Source: an uncultured Candidatus Saccharibacteria bacterium (lineage in GTDB: Bacteria > Patescibacteriota > Saccharimonadia > Saccharimonadales > Saccharimonadaceae). From it: a DNA stretch of 60,607 nucleotides. Position numbers and translations under genes: made by a program. The number at the start of each line of letters is the position of its first letter. The stretch's first letter is position 1. The DNA lies in contig CAOJGQ010000004.1 in assembly GCA_948435375.1 (NCBI GenBank), positions 1 to 60,607 on the forward strand, in the 5' to 3' direction. Positions 7,926 through 17,256 of the stretch are shown here, in pieces. Below the pieces are notes generated by a model that saw only the letters and a program-made list of their open reading frames with translations, was not told the DNA's origin and ran no database searches.

Positions 7926-8203
7926 AGTCTGCGAGGAATTTCGGGAGAGTGTCTCGCAGAGGTCCATTTACATCAGCTAAATACATCTCAGATACAATTA
8001 TTTGACAATATTTTCGTACTTTCGTGGCCCACGGGGGCTCTTTGACGGGCAAGGCCCGAGATTACGCCGTCAGATGAGTATCTGAAAGCGTTTATATATA
8101 AATGAAGCCCACGAGGCGTTTTGTAGACAAGCAGTGTTCATGCATGCCGCTGCTGGCTATCCCACTATACAAGGGGTAGCCGTAGCCAGGCTGCCCCTTT
8201 TCA
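7926..8203 (+). ncRNA. Long structured leader or small RNA ending in a terminator
   Basis: About 278 nt separate the predicted start from a terminator-like hairpin at 8171-8203 (AAGGGGTAGCC and GGCTGCCCCTT, then TTTTC). By eye it contains CTGCGAG/CTCGCAG, TGACGG/CCGTCA and a long-range CAGATAC/GTATCTG pairing. It holds no convincing reading frame. A Shine-Dalgarno site and start codon lie only 28-42 bases beyond the terminator. It could be an attenuator or riboswitch-type leader of the 8245 gene, or a separate small RNA. I recognise no known RNA class. Confidence 0.45.
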
Positions 8204-8244
8204 TTTTGATAGATAAAAATAAAAAATGGAAGGAGGGCTCATGT

Positions 8245-10158
8245 ATGAAAACAATGAGTCAAATGTTTGTGACGCCAGCAACTTGGCCGTTTCTGGTAGT
8301 CATGGTATTGGCAGCCCTGCTGTCACTATACTTTTTATTAGCGACAGGTCAGGCAGCCATCGGGAAGTTCCAAGACTGGAGAGACCAGTCCGACTACGTT
8401 TCTATCCACTGGGACGACATCGTAGCTAACGCGATTGGATTCGCCATACCCAGCTGGATAGCGTGGCAGTGTTATGCGCTCGCGCGTGTAATAGCAACCG
8501 GAAAGGGGATTTCTACACAGCGTATTGTTGTGTTAGCTATCTCTCTGGTCGTTGCCGGCGCCTATTGCGTATGGGCCAGGTGGCAGGCGAAAGAAAACTG
8601 CAGCGATTCCGATGACATCAGTGAATATCTCCTGTGTCACCGGATGCTTAAAGGAACGATTATCTCGGCGGTTGTACTCGCTATCGCAATTCCGGTCGCA
8701 GCCCTTGCTGGAGATTTTCGGTTTGGTGAGGCAACCAACTCTGACCAGAAAAAGGTCAAAGAGATCGCTCTGAATACGAAGGAGGAGCGACTCAGTAACG
8801 GCGAGGATGACACATTCGCGCCGAGCAATCTCGATGACGATCAACTCATCAAGAAATGGTACGGCAAATACCAGGTTGCTGACGCCGGCGCAATTTGCCG
8901 TGAACCGTTCCGCGAGAATGATACGGTGCGTGATGCGCAGTCGGAATATAAGAGGCCGGTGATGTTCAAGTACACCGATCCGAACAACAAGGATCTGACG
9001 TACAAGGAAACCATCGAGGCTATCTTGTATTCGCCGACTTATGCTGGCGGTATGGCAGAGTTCCTGACGGAATTCGATCGTATTCGTGAGCAGAATCAGG
9101 ACCTTGTAGCGATTGCTAAGGAGCATCGCGAAAGGTACGATACAGCGGACGGTGTGGACCCGGACGGTCTGCAGTACTCAATTTGTCGCAATCCAAACAC
9201 GGATCAGGACGAATTGACGAGAGACGCGCAGCGCAACGCTGCAATCGTCTGTGAAGTGTTCTCGAAGTTCACTTATGGTGGAGTTGAGGCACGTCAGACG
9301 AAAGAGCAGTGGGGTCTTCCGATTAAGTTCGAAACTCAGGAAGACATCCCGGTCGGAGCGCAGTGGCAGTACCGAGTTGGGAGCACCGTTGAGAACCCAC
9401 TGCGGTATATGAAGAAATACACTGCAGCTGAAGAGCAGGACAGCCTGCCGGCAGTTATTTGGAGTTTCACTAATGCCGACGACAGCAAGATCGTCTTCGG
9501 TACCGGTGCGGACAACAAGAATTTCCGTATCTTTGACGAAGGTTCGAAGAATACTTCGACCAAGACAAAGGTAACAACGGAGACTTATGACCCAGGCAAC
9601 CCGGGTAACCCGGACAACCCAAGTAACCCGCCGAGCAATCCTCCAGGCAACCCGCCACAGAATCCGCCGACCGATGATCCGGAAGACCCTCCGGCAACGG
9701 AGCCGGCAAAGAATCCCACGAAAGATCCTGTTAACCCGGGCAATGCCCCAACTGGTGGTGGAGATAACGATCCGGGGAACACGACCGGAAATGATAACTC
9801 TCTGCCATATGTTGATCGTCAGGAAGGTGGCGGTGGCAGCAATGTCACGACGCCAAGCACGGGTAACAACAACGGCGGTCAGACCGCAAAACCGGACGGA
9901 ACTGGCACAGACGGTGTGAAGTCCGATGGCGGAATAAGTAGTGGCGTGACTAGCGGCCACGTGCCGGATGTCCCGCAAACCAGTACAAGTGGTGAGCAGG
10001 TATCTGGTGGAACACCGCCAAGTGCTCCTGCTAGCAAGCCTACGCAGAACACGCAGACTACCGTCACTACAACAGTAACAGACGGTAATGGAAACACAAC
10101 TCAGAATACTAGCGATGCTAGTAATACTGAGCATAGTGGTTTCGTAACTCCGGATTAA
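8245..10158 (+). CDS. Polytopic membrane protein with Pro-rich and Ser/Thr/Gly-rich exterior
   Basis: The 637-aa protein starts at ATG 8245 behind AGGAGGG. Four hydrophobic segments lie near residues 13-33, 58-80, 92-112 and 138-158. A large polar domain (about 160-445, with several Cys) follows. Residues 448-500 form a proline-rich run with PGNPGNPDNPSNPPSNPPGN-type repeats, and the rest is Gly/Ser/Thr/Asn-rich. The design suggests a membrane-anchored stalk carrying an extended outer tail, as in adhesins or wall-spanning proteins. I recognise no named family. It is transcribed from promoter copy D through a structured leader. The long minus-strand frames opposite it are products of base composition. 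Confidence 0.75.
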   Translation: MKTMSQMFVTPATWPFLVVMVLAALLSLYFLLATGQAAIGKFQDWRDQSDYVSIHWDDIVANAIGFAIPSWIAWQCYALARVIATGKGISTQRIVVLAISLVVAGAYCVWARWQAKENCSDSDDISEYLLCHRMLKGTIISAVVLAIAIPVAALAGDFRFGEATNSDQKKVKEIALNTKEERLSNGEDDTFAPSNLDDDQLIKKWYGKYQVADAGAICREPFRENDTVRDAQSEYKRPVMFKYTDPNNKDLTYKETIEAILYSPTYAGGMAEFLTEFDRIREQNQDLVAIAKEHRERYDTADGVDPDGLQYSICRNPNTDQDELTRDAQRNAAIVCEVFSKFTYGGVEARQTKEQWGLPIKFETQEDIPVGAQWQYRVGSTVENPLRYMKKYTAAEEQDSLPAVIWSFTNADDSKIVFGTGADNKNFRIFDEGSKNTSTKTKVTTETYDPGNPGNPDNPSNPPSNPPGNPPQNPPTDDPEDPPATEPAKNPTKDPVNPGNAPTGGGDNDPGNTTGNDNSLPYVDRQEGGGGSNVTTPSTGNNNGGQTAKPDGTGTDGVKSDGGISSGVTSGHVPDVPQTSTSGEQVSGGTPPSAPASKPTQNTQTTVTTTVTDGNGNTTQNTSDASNTEHSGFVTPD

Positions 10159-10208
10159 ATCCGGTTAATTTATAGACGCATATAAAAATTTCATTAAGAA
10201 AGGAGTGG

Positions 10209-10334
10209 GTGTACATTAATTTCCCAGCAGAACCCCGACTGCTGGGAAGATTCCCAAGGATATGTATTGTGTTTGAGATGTATTTAGCTGTGTTGAAGGA
10301 ATTTAACAATTTGGACCAGAGAAAACAAATCTAA
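10209..10334 (+). CDS. Possible 41-aa small protein or leader peptide
   Basis: A GTG at 10209 with AAGGAG about five bases upstream opens a 41-codon frame (MYINFPAEPRLLGRFPR if GTG is read as Met and the next Val position ignored). It spans a strong hairpin (CCCAGCAG/CTGCTGGG, near 10220-10246). It lies in the gap between two surface-protein genes. It could equally be chance, so confidence is low. Confidence 0.2.
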   Translation: MYINFPAEPRLLGRFPRICIVFEMYLAVLKEFNNLDQRKQI

Positions 10335-10399
10335 AACCTAAGACGAAAACTCTAAATTATTTAGTTAAACATTAATAATCTGCAAAAGGAGATTATATT

Positions 10400-11764
10400 A
10401 TGAAAAAAGTAATTAAATCTACCCTCGCGGTGGTTGCCGGTACAGCAGTCCTCGCGGGTGTGGCTGCGATCCCTGCGCTTGTTTCCGCCAGCGGCGACAA
10501 CAGCAAGGACGGTCGCACCCCACACACTATCGAAGAAATTAACGAGCTATACGAAAAAGGCGAATGGAACAACGTCGTCTTTAACTCCATCACTAACAGT
10601 GTGATTGGTAGCGAGTTCGACTTCGTCGGTGCTCGCGAAGATACCGGCATCAATGCTGGCAAAGACAACAAGTGGAACGGTCGAGATATTACTGTCGAAG
10701 ACGGTAAAACCTACCTCGTCCGCATGTATGTCCATAACAACGGCAAAAGCCAAGAAGACTGGCGCGAAACCGGTGTTGGCGTTGCTCGCGACACTCACGC
10801 TTTCTTTAGCATTCCTAAGGGAAGCAGCACGAGCATTGACGTTCGAGGCTTTATTGATTCCTCAAACGCTTCTCCAAGCGAATACTGGGACAACGTAGTA
10901 TTCAAGAGTGCTAATGGTGAGCAATTCTACCTCGAATATGTTCGCGACTCTGCTTTGATCGAAAACAACGGTTATGCCGCTGGCGGTCAAGGTAAAGCTC
11001 TTAGCAACGATATCGTTGATAAGAAAGAAGGTACTCTGATTGGTTATGACGGTCCTGATGGTAACGTTCCAGGCTGTTATGAATATGCTAACTACATCAC
11101 CATCAAGGTGAAAGCTGTTTACGACACTGACTACACCATTCAGAAGAGCGTCCGTTTCGCTGGTACCACCGGCAAAAACTGGACTGACAACCTTGATGTC
11201 AAGATTGGTGACGAGCTTGAATATCAGATTGCTTACACCAACAGAAGCAATGACACTCAACACCACGTTGTTATTAATGACGTTTTGCCAACGAACCTGG
11301 AATATATCCCTGGCTCTACGAAGTTGTGGAACGGCACATACCCGAATGGTGCAGTCGTGAACAACGACGGCGTTACTGGTGAAGGTATCGATATCGGTAG
11401 TTACACTGCGGGTTCAAACGCTATCGTGCGTTTCCGTGCTAAGGTGGTTGATACCAACCTTGCTTGTGGTGGTAACATGCTAGTTAACTGGGGCCGTGGT
11501 AGCATTGGTGACAAGGTGATTCAAGACTACGCCAACGTTCACTTGACGAAGGCTTGTGAACCAACTCCTACCCCAGATCCAGAACCAACTCCGGAACCGA
11601 CTCCAGAACCGACGCCGACTCCGGACGATAAGTTCCCAGACGACACTCCGACTACTCTCCCGACCACTGGTCCAGAAGCTATTGCTGGCGCAATCGTTGG
11701 CACTGGCTCAGTCGTCACTGCTGCTGGCTACTACGTAGCGAGCCGCCGCTCAGCCAAGAAATAA
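10400..11764 (+). CDS. LPTTG-tailed secreted surface protein with DUF11-like repeat domain
   Basis: The 454-aa protein has a clear signal peptide (KKVIKSTLAVVAGTAVLAGV, cleavage probably after LVSA). Its ectodomain near residues 245-345 reads IQKSVRFAGTTGKNWTDN and then INDVLPTNLEYIPGSTKLW. This is typical of DUF11-type Ig-like repeats in bacterial surface proteins (V-x-Y-T-x-x-x-x-N, then D-x-L-P). A Pro-Glu-Thr spacer (PTPEPTPEPT-type) leads to LPTTG at 420-424, a moderately hydrophobic stretch and a basic tail RRSAKK, which is the layout of a sortase substrate. No sortase gene is in the window. The start is supported by AAAGGAG eight to nine bases upstream. It is likely displayed on the cell surface and may contact the host cell. 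It ends at a strong terminator. Confidence 0.85.
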   Translation: MKKVIKSTLAVVAGTAVLAGVAAIPALVSASGDNSKDGRTPHTIEEINELYEKGEWNNVVFNSITNSVIGSEFDFVGAREDTGINAGKDNKWNGRDITVEDGKTYLVRMYVHNNGKSQEDWRETGVGVARDTHAFFSIPKGSSTSIDVRGFIDSSNASPSEYWDNVVFKSANGEQFYLEYVRDSALIENNGYAAGGQGKALSNDIVDKKEGTLIGYDGPDGNVPGCYEYANYITIKVKAVYDTDYTIQKSVRFAGTTGKNWTDNLDVKIGDELEYQIAYTNRSNDTQHHVVINDVLPTNLEYIPGSTKLWNGTYPNGAVVNNDGVTGEGIDIGSYTAGSNAIVRFRAKVVDTNLACGGNMLVNWGRGSIGDKVIQDYANVHLTKACEPTPTPDPEPTPEPTPEPTPTPDDKFPDDTPTTLPTTGPEAIAGAIVGTGSVVTAAGYYVASRRSAKK

Positions 11765-11780
11765 TCTTGAACTGACGCAG

Positions 11781-11806
11781 AAAAAGCACCCTTCGGGGTG
11801 CTTTTT
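11781..11806 (+). terminator. Strong intrinsic terminator
   Basis: Eleven-bp perfect stem AAAAAGCACCC/GGGTGCTTTTT with a TTCG tetraloop, just after the LPTTG protein gene. Confidence 0.95.
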
Positions 11807-11942
11807 CAGGTTTGGGCTAGACGGGGAACGTCCGAATCTAATAGTTTTTATAAACCTTACGAGTTTAGCCGATTTTCAATATTAACAATTTTGCCTTACG
11901 TCGCACCTAGCCTTTCCAAAATTCTTATGCTATACTAAATAT

Positions 11943-13103
11943 ATGCCATCCAAATTTGGAGCCAACTTGGGACCAAATTCGGGCGCTGCCGTTAGCGACG
12001 GTAGTGCTAAAACTTTTGATACTTTTGACGCGAGCAATAGCCCGGCCAACGTGCCTCAGCCGACTAGCGCAGCAAACTCTCCTGACTTAGTAGAGCAAAC
12101 TAACTCAGCTAACGCAGGCCCTGCGCCAGTTTCAACCCCGCAAAACCCTTTCTCTCGCGACCAAGTTATCTCGAGTAGCCCCGACGACCACCCAGTCTAT
12201 ACCAAGGCGAGCGGTTCGGGAGATATTGTGCTTAACAGTTCGCACAACAATGTCAGCAAAAAACCCTTAATTATTCTTGGTATTGTCGCATTAATCGCTG
12301 TTTTAATTATCGCCATCGTTGCGTTACTCCTGTCGAACTTCGGCAAAAACTCTTCTAATGTCGCCGGCGCCGAAAGCAAGTTTAATCAATATGCGAATTA
12401 TGTCTTATATGGTACTACGGACGGAACAGTTTTGGAGGGTGAATATGATAATAAAACTGACTACAAAATCATCGAAGAGTTTTATTCAGAAGATTACAAT
12501 GAAGAATTTTGGCAAACCGCTGAAAGCATGTTAGGTGCATCAGTGGAAAAATACTCAGGGGTTGATGACGAACATAAGAAAACTGAATTAGAGCAGTATC
12601 TGAAAGATTATCAAACGGCTTTTCAATTTGTCAAGAAACAGAAAACCACAACCGAACCTACAGAAATGCAAGTCTTGGAAAAATTCCTCACAGAAGGGAC
12701 CGACGTTGCGAACCGCTTTCTAGACGAATCATATGGCCTCGAAGGTAATTTTTCAGCAGACATATATAGCAGGGAGAGCACCGAAGACGATGGCCCAAAC
12801 AATATCGAAGAATTATACTATAAAGCAAAATGGACCATGCTCAAAGCACAAGTTGAAACTTATGATTTGTATAACCGTTTCGGCTGTATTTATGATGGCC
12901 AGCTAGACTCAGCCTGCTCGAATATGGACACAGATTCGAGCGCGCGCATTCTTAGCTTGCAAGATATTGTATCCGAGGCAAAAACTATAGCGAACCAAAC
13001 ACTAGAAGATAGCGTTGATAGTTTAGCACAAGATTGTTGGGTTGTTAGTGAATGGTATCAAGCCAGTGAAAATCTAGAAATATACGAGGAAAGTGCGGAA
13101 TAA
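11943..13103 (+). CDS. Single-span membrane protein of unknown function
   Basis: The 386-aa protein has a Ser/Asn/Pro-rich cytoplasmic N-terminus of about 100 residues. One strong transmembrane helix follows (PLIILGIVALIAVLIIAIVA, near 102-124), then an acidic, helical outer domain of about 260 residues with three Cys near the C-terminus. TATACT (11931-11936) ends six bases before the ATG and there is no Shine-Dalgarno site, so the mRNA is probably leaderless. It is followed one base later by the VirB6-like gene, with which it forms an operon. The architecture (disordered N-terminus, one helix, helical ectodomain) is repeated at 26198. The function is unknown; the neighbour suggests a part of an envelope-spanning apparatus. 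Confidence 0.75.
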   Translation: MPSKFGANLGPNSGAAVSDGSAKTFDTFDASNSPANVPQPTSAANSPDLVEQTNSANAGPAPVSTPQNPFSRDQVISSSPDDHPVYTKASGSGDIVLNSSHNNVSKKPLIILGIVALIAVLIIAIVALLLSNFGKNSSNVAGAESKFNQYANYVLYGTTDGTVLEGEYDNKTDYKIIEEFYSEDYNEEFWQTAESMLGASVEKYSGVDDEHKKTELEQYLKDYQTAFQFVKKQKTTTEPTEMQVLEKFLTEGTDVANRFLDESYGLEGNFSADIYSRESTEDDGPNNIEELYYKAKWTMLKAQVETYDLYNRFGCIYDGQLDSACSNMDTDSSARILSLQDIVSEAKTIANQTLEDSVDSLAQDCWVVSEWYQASENLEIYEESAE

Positions 13104-13104
13104 T

Positions 13105-16100
13105 ATGTCACCAAAGAAAATTGTTTTAGCAATCAGCCTGGCATTCGTAGGAGTCTTAAGTGGCATTGTTCTTATTTCTCAGGATGTTGACGCAGTAGCC
13201 AATACAAAAACTGCTATTTTAGAGAAAGCAGCTTTCTATGGCCTAGGACAATGTTATTACAATAACAAAAATATCAAGAGCTCTATTGAGTTAGGAGATT
13301 ACCTAAATGGGAGCTCAATAGTCAGTACCCGGGGTAGTCATATGTACTCTCTGCCAACCGGCTTCACGAAGGTTGACGGCGTGAACTGTGACGGTCTGCT
13401 TAACGGCAAATCTAATTTTGGCGGACTGTATGGAGTAGCTAAGACTTATGGACAATCAAACCCGTCTGTGATCCCCCCGACCAAAAACAATCTTGCGGAT
13501 GTCGCTACCTTTTTACAAGGCATGGGCTACAGTTCGGGAACTGGTACGGGCGATGGCAAATGCACGATATTTACCTGGGACGCCAAGTATAGTGGCGATA
13601 CCACCGGGGTTAAAGAGGAACCAGCCACAGTCACTATGTGTGCAGAGCTAAATGGCGACAAGTTTGCCTCGGATGCGAAGCTTGATATTACTTACTCTCA
13701 CTATGGAAGCAAAATTGTAGAGTTCGAAGCTCGCAAAGGCGAACTACAGCTAGACTGCGAAGTTTTTTGGCCTACTCATGGCGGCTGCTCATCTCATTCT
13801 TATAAAAAAGGCGATTCGTATAGTGCTTTTCGCGCAGCTGTTTTAGCCGACCTATCGGAAAATGCAACCGCTAAAAATAATATACAATTAATTCCAGGCG
13901 TAACCGGGAACTTTACCTTACAAACGCCAACTGATGCTCCGTATACGCCCAGCTCTGCTGAGTTTAGCCTGGGTGACGAAGCTGTTGCTTTCGGCAAAGC
14001 GCTCAAATACCTTTCTAATAATACTTACAAACAGTTGAGCGACTTAAAATTAGACCAGACCGAACAAGCAACGTTATTGCAAACTTATCTCACTGATTTT
14101 TACGGCATGGAAGTGGCAACTACTGATTCCGGCAGTTGTAATATTAGTGGCGACCAACTCAATATGGCAAAAAACAACGGTTCGAAAGAAGCGCGGATTT
14201 ACTATAAGGGCTCTTTCCAAAAATGTTGGGTTAGAGCGACCAAAAATAACGAGAGTAAGGTGTCTGCCTATGACATCAATAACGGAGCTACCAAGAACTA
14301 CTTTACTGGTGTGAAGATCGGATTCGGTGATATAGTCGGTAGGCTCAACGACCTCACAATCTCAACACTGCCAGACGGCGCACTCAGTGAGCCAGTTACT
14401 TCCGGCGCTGCATCTGGTGCCACAAACAGTGAAGGCACTGATGGTGATGAAGACATCCAATCCCCCTGTACTCTCGCCGGCGGGCCGCTCAGCTGGATTC
14501 TTTGCCCTGCCATGTCCGTCATGGGGGCTGCAGTAGAAGGGCTGTACAGTTGGATTGAAAACCAGTTCCTCAGTATAGATGCCAACCTATATAGTAATAG
14601 TAGCGAAACGTATAATGCCTGGAAAAATTTTCAGTCGTATGCTAATATCTTCTTCATTATCCTTCTTGTTTTTGTAATCATTTCTCAGGTTACTGGTTTC
14701 GGCATTAGTAATTATGGTATTAAAAAGACCCTGCCGAAACTAGTCATTGCTATTATCTTGATCAATATTTCCTTCTTCGTTTGTCAAATGGCAGTTGACC
14801 TATCTAATATACTAGGAAGTTCCATCAAAGAACTGTTCGACGGCATGGCAGGGGACATATCAACTGCCAACCTAGGGACTTCAATTGGTGCAGTTGTTTC
14901 GTATGTAGTGGGCGCCGGTGAGCTCACTGGGCTTGCGATAGGGGCGTTTAGCATCGCGCATCTTATCCCTAGCACTTTTGAAACCTGGATGATTCCGTTT
15001 ATATTGACATTAATAGCTTGCGTGTTAGGTGTTATTTTCTTCTTCATTATATTGTGTGTACGCCAGGCCGCTGTTATTGTCCTGATCGTTCTTGCGCCAT
15101 TAGCTATTGCCGCATATGCTTTACCTAACACAAAGAAAATCTTTGAACGATGGTTTAAATTATTTACGGCGCTGTTGCTAGTATATCCAATTTGCGGTTT
15201 GTTAATGGGTGGAGGAAATTTTGTATCCAGGTTGCTGATGGAAGGCGCTGCTGACGGCGAGGGTGGCTTCGGGATGATCCTGATCGCACTTCTAGCTAAC
15301 GTCATACCATTCTTTCTCATTCCTGGCATTCTGCGTAGTTCTATGGCGGGCCTTGGTAACCTCGGTGCAAAAATTGCCGGGTTTAATGACCGCCTCAACC
15401 GCCGGATTGGACGAGCAGTCACCACTTCAGAAGCAGTCAAAGAAGCTCAGCGCCAGGCAGTGAAGAATCGGAATTTAGCTCGGTATGAGAGGTTAAATAG
15501 CGGCAAGGGTGTACGCCAGCGAGTTGCTAGAGGGCTTCGAAGGATGGGCAGAACAGACGCTGCCGATTCCTTAGAGCGTAGAAGCAAACGCGACATGGCT
15601 CGTAGCTGGTCCGCTTATAGTAGAGTGCAAAATGATGACAACGATATCGAGGAAATGGCTGAAAATATTAACCCAGATTCTATCGAGGCAAGGCGTATGA
15701 CGAGACGGCGCGAGTTTGCCGATCAACAAATCAACGATCTTGCGAATCTTATGGCCCTTGGCGATGTGCGATATACCGATAGTACTGGTGCCTCAATAAA
15801 AATTAACGCGGATGATGTAGGCAGCTTAGAGAATGCCCACATGCACTACATGCGGCAGGCTGAGCTCGCAACGGATGAGGCCACTAGAAAAGCCAATACT
15901 CAGCGCGCCCAGGCAGTCCAACAGTTGCTGTTTGCTAAAGGCGATACGGGAAGATCAAAGGCAATGAGAAACTTATACGATCATGTTTTTGGAGACGGAA
16001 CATCAACGAACCCCGGCTATCAAAAATCCGAAACAGCGCGCGACATGTTCTCTAGGATATCCGCAGATGGCAAGGCAATGGCGGCCCTCAAAAATGAAGA

Positions 16101-16695
16101 CCCCGGTTCATTCAATTTAACAAATGACATGATGGGAGACGGGAACCTTCTCAGCAGGCAGACCTATGAATTACCAAAAGCGGAAAAGATTACCGCCGGT
16201 AACGTTGCTCAGCTTAGCGATAACTACTATGACAATCTTGAACGAAATGACAACTACAAATCCTTATCTGACGACGAAATTAAAAGTCTGGACAATATTT
16301 TTACCAGAGCTTTTACAGACGAGCGTCTTTCTGCGAATCTTAAGAATAAAGATAATGCTACGAGAGTCATGAATAAAATTCGTGAGGAAGCTCATGAACG
16401 AAGAGTGGCAGACTGGATCGGCAAGAATCCTGGTAAGACACGAGCAGATTATGAGGCTCAATCTGGTACATTCCAGAAGTTGGCTGCCGGAGATACAATG
16501 AAAGTTCCGCATGAAAGGACTAGAAAGGCCGCAATGCCAGGAGACTGGCGGCGAGATCCACTTAATGGTAATCGTTGGACGGAATATAAAAGCGGTGTTC
16601 CCCATAGGGTACTGAACGTTCAAGAAACAAGGCGTGCTAACGCAATTGAAGCGCAAAACATTCAAGCCGATATTGACAACGAAGTTAATAGATAA
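13105..16695 (+). CDS. VirB6/TrbL-like giant membrane protein
   Basis: The 1196-aa protein starts at ATG 13105, two bases after the previous stop, with GAGGA upstream. It has an N-terminal signal-like helix (KIVLAISLAFVGVLSGIVLI) and a Cys-containing ectodomain to about residue 480. A block of about six to seven transmembrane helices spans 508-742 (for example FFIILLVFVIISQVTGF and IPFILTLIACVLGVIFFFII, then RQAAVIVLIVLAPLAIAAYA). A charged, helical cytoplasmic tail of about 450 residues follows. The IVLAPLAIAAY-and-W-F region is characteristic of VirB6/TrbL channel subunits of type IV secretion systems. No VirB4 or VirD4 ATPase is nearby. I infer an inner-membrane channel component, perhaps for DNA uptake or host interaction. 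Confidence 0.75.
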   Translation: MSPKKIVLAISLAFVGVLSGIVLISQDVDAVANTKTAILEKAAFYGLGQCYYNNKNIKSSIELGDYLNGSSIVSTRGSHMYSLPTGFTKVDGVNCDGLLNGKSNFGGLYGVAKTYGQSNPSVIPPTKNNLADVATFLQGMGYSSGTGTGDGKCTIFTWDAKYSGDTTGVKEEPATVTMCAELNGDKFASDAKLDITYSHYGSKIVEFEARKGELQLDCEVFWPTHGGCSSHSYKKGDSYSAFRAAVLADLSENATAKNNIQLIPGVTGNFTLQTPTDAPYTPSSAEFSLGDEAVAFGKALKYLSNNTYKQLSDLKLDQTEQATLLQTYLTDFYGMEVATTDSGSCNISGDQLNMAKNNGSKEARIYYKGSFQKCWVRATKNNESKVSAYDINNGATKNYFTGVKIGFGDIVGRLNDLTISTLPDGALSEPVTSGAASGATNSEGTDGDEDIQSPCTLAGGPLSWILCPAMSVMGAAVEGLYSWIENQFLSIDANLYSNSSETYNAWKNFQSYANIFFIILLVFVIISQVTGFGISNYGIKKTLPKLVIAIILINISFFVCQMAVDLSNILGSSIKELFDGMAGDISTANLGTSIGAVVSYVVGAGELTGLAIGAFSIAHLIPSTFETWMIPFILTLIACVLGVIFFFIILCVRQAAVIVLIVLAPLAIAAYALPNTKKIFERWFKLFTALLLVYPICGLLMGGGNFVSRLLMEGAADGEGGFGMILIALLANVIPFFLIPGILRSSMAGLGNLGAKIAGFNDRLNRRIGRAVTTSEAVKEAQRQAVKNRNLARYERLNSGKGVRQRVARGLRRMGRTDAADSLERRSKRDMARSWSAYSRVQNDDNDIEEMAENINPDSIEARRMTRRREFADQQINDLANLMALGDVRYTDSTGASIKINADDVGSLENAHMHYMRQAELATDEATRKANTQRAQAVQQLLFAKGDTGRSKAMRNLYDHVFGDGTSTNPGYQKSETARDMFSRISADGKAMAALKNEDPGSFNLTNDMMGDGNLLSRQTYELPKAEKITAGNVAQLSDNYYDNLERNDNYKSLSDDEIKSLDNIFTRAFTDERLSANLKNKDNATRVMNKIREEAHERRVADWIGKNPGKTRADYEAQSGTFQKLAAGDTMKVPHERTRKAAMPGDWRRDPLNGNRWTEYKSGVPHRVLNVQETRRANAIEAQNIQADIDNEVNR

Positions 16696-16711
16696 TAATG
16701 TATTTTGAACA

Positions 16712-16747
16712 ATAAAAATTGAGGCATTCCAAATCGGAACACCTCAA
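16712..16747 (-). terminator. Probable terminator of the minus-strand Panacea operon
   Basis: TTGAGG (16719-16724) pairs with CCTCAA (16742-16747), with an inner TTCC/GGAA pairing. On the minus strand it is followed by TTTTTATTG. It lies about 140 bases beyond the zinc-ribbon gene. Confidence 0.5.
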
Positions 16748-16884
16748 GGCTTCAGGGTGAATAGGCGGAGCTAAATAAAACTCTGCACTATTCGAAACAA
16801 GGATAAAAACGTATTTACGTAAGACAAGCTAGCTAGTCTTTATGAAGCGTCACTATACGTCAACAGGATGGAATATAAACAAAA

Positions 16885-17241
16885 CTAATAAAAAACAATA
16901 CCACTAAAATCTGATTTAGACTTCGTAAGCCGGCGAATTCTCCCCTGGTTCTCGTTGTTAATCTTCTCAATCAGTTTTTTTTGCTCGACTAACCTGCTTT
17001 CTAAATCGCATTGCGTTTTCGCTATCCGCATGTCGTGTGAGAGCATTTTTACTCTTCTCCAATCCTCAATCGCCATCTGTTCCAAGCCTGCATCAGCTAA
17101 TTCCTTGCGGTAGGTAAAACCGACAGGGTAATGATGGTCCCTCATATCCCGCGCATACAACTCTTCGCAATTTGCGCACCTACCCGGGTCGCTATTAATC
17201 ATGTGAAATTCCATTCCACAACACGGGCATATTGTCATCAT
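16885..17241 (-). CDS. Small zinc-ribbon protein
   Basis: The 118-aa protein starts MMTICPCCGMEFHM and continues with GRCANCEELYARDMRDHH, giving two CxxC pairs that should bind one zinc ion. The rest is helical and charged, with a probable coiled coil near residues 65-105. A GGAGG Shine-Dalgarno site precedes the start. It lies 15 bases after the decayed toxin-like gene, so the three minus-strand genes appear to be one operon. I do not recognise a named family. Unlike its two upstream neighbours it is intact. Confidence 0.65.
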   Translation of the reverse strand: MMTICPCCGMEFHMINSDPGRCANCEELYARDMRDHHYPVGFTYRKELADAGLEQMAIEDWRRVKMLSHDMRIAKTQCDLESRLVEQKKLIEKINNENQGRIRRLTKSKSDFSGIVFY

Positions 17242-17256
17242 CCCGCCTCCTTTCTA

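Noticed and set aside
7926-8203. GAGGAATTTCGGG in the long leader, superficially like the RNase P GAGGAAAGTCC element
   Set aside because: The match is imperfect and the other conserved RNase P regions are not found; kept only as an unassigned structured RNA.
9178-10134. 318-codon minus-strand frame rich in Arg, Ser and Val
   Set aside because: It is opposite the coding strand of the Pro-rich membrane protein, has no ribosome site and shows the composition expected of an antisense shadow.
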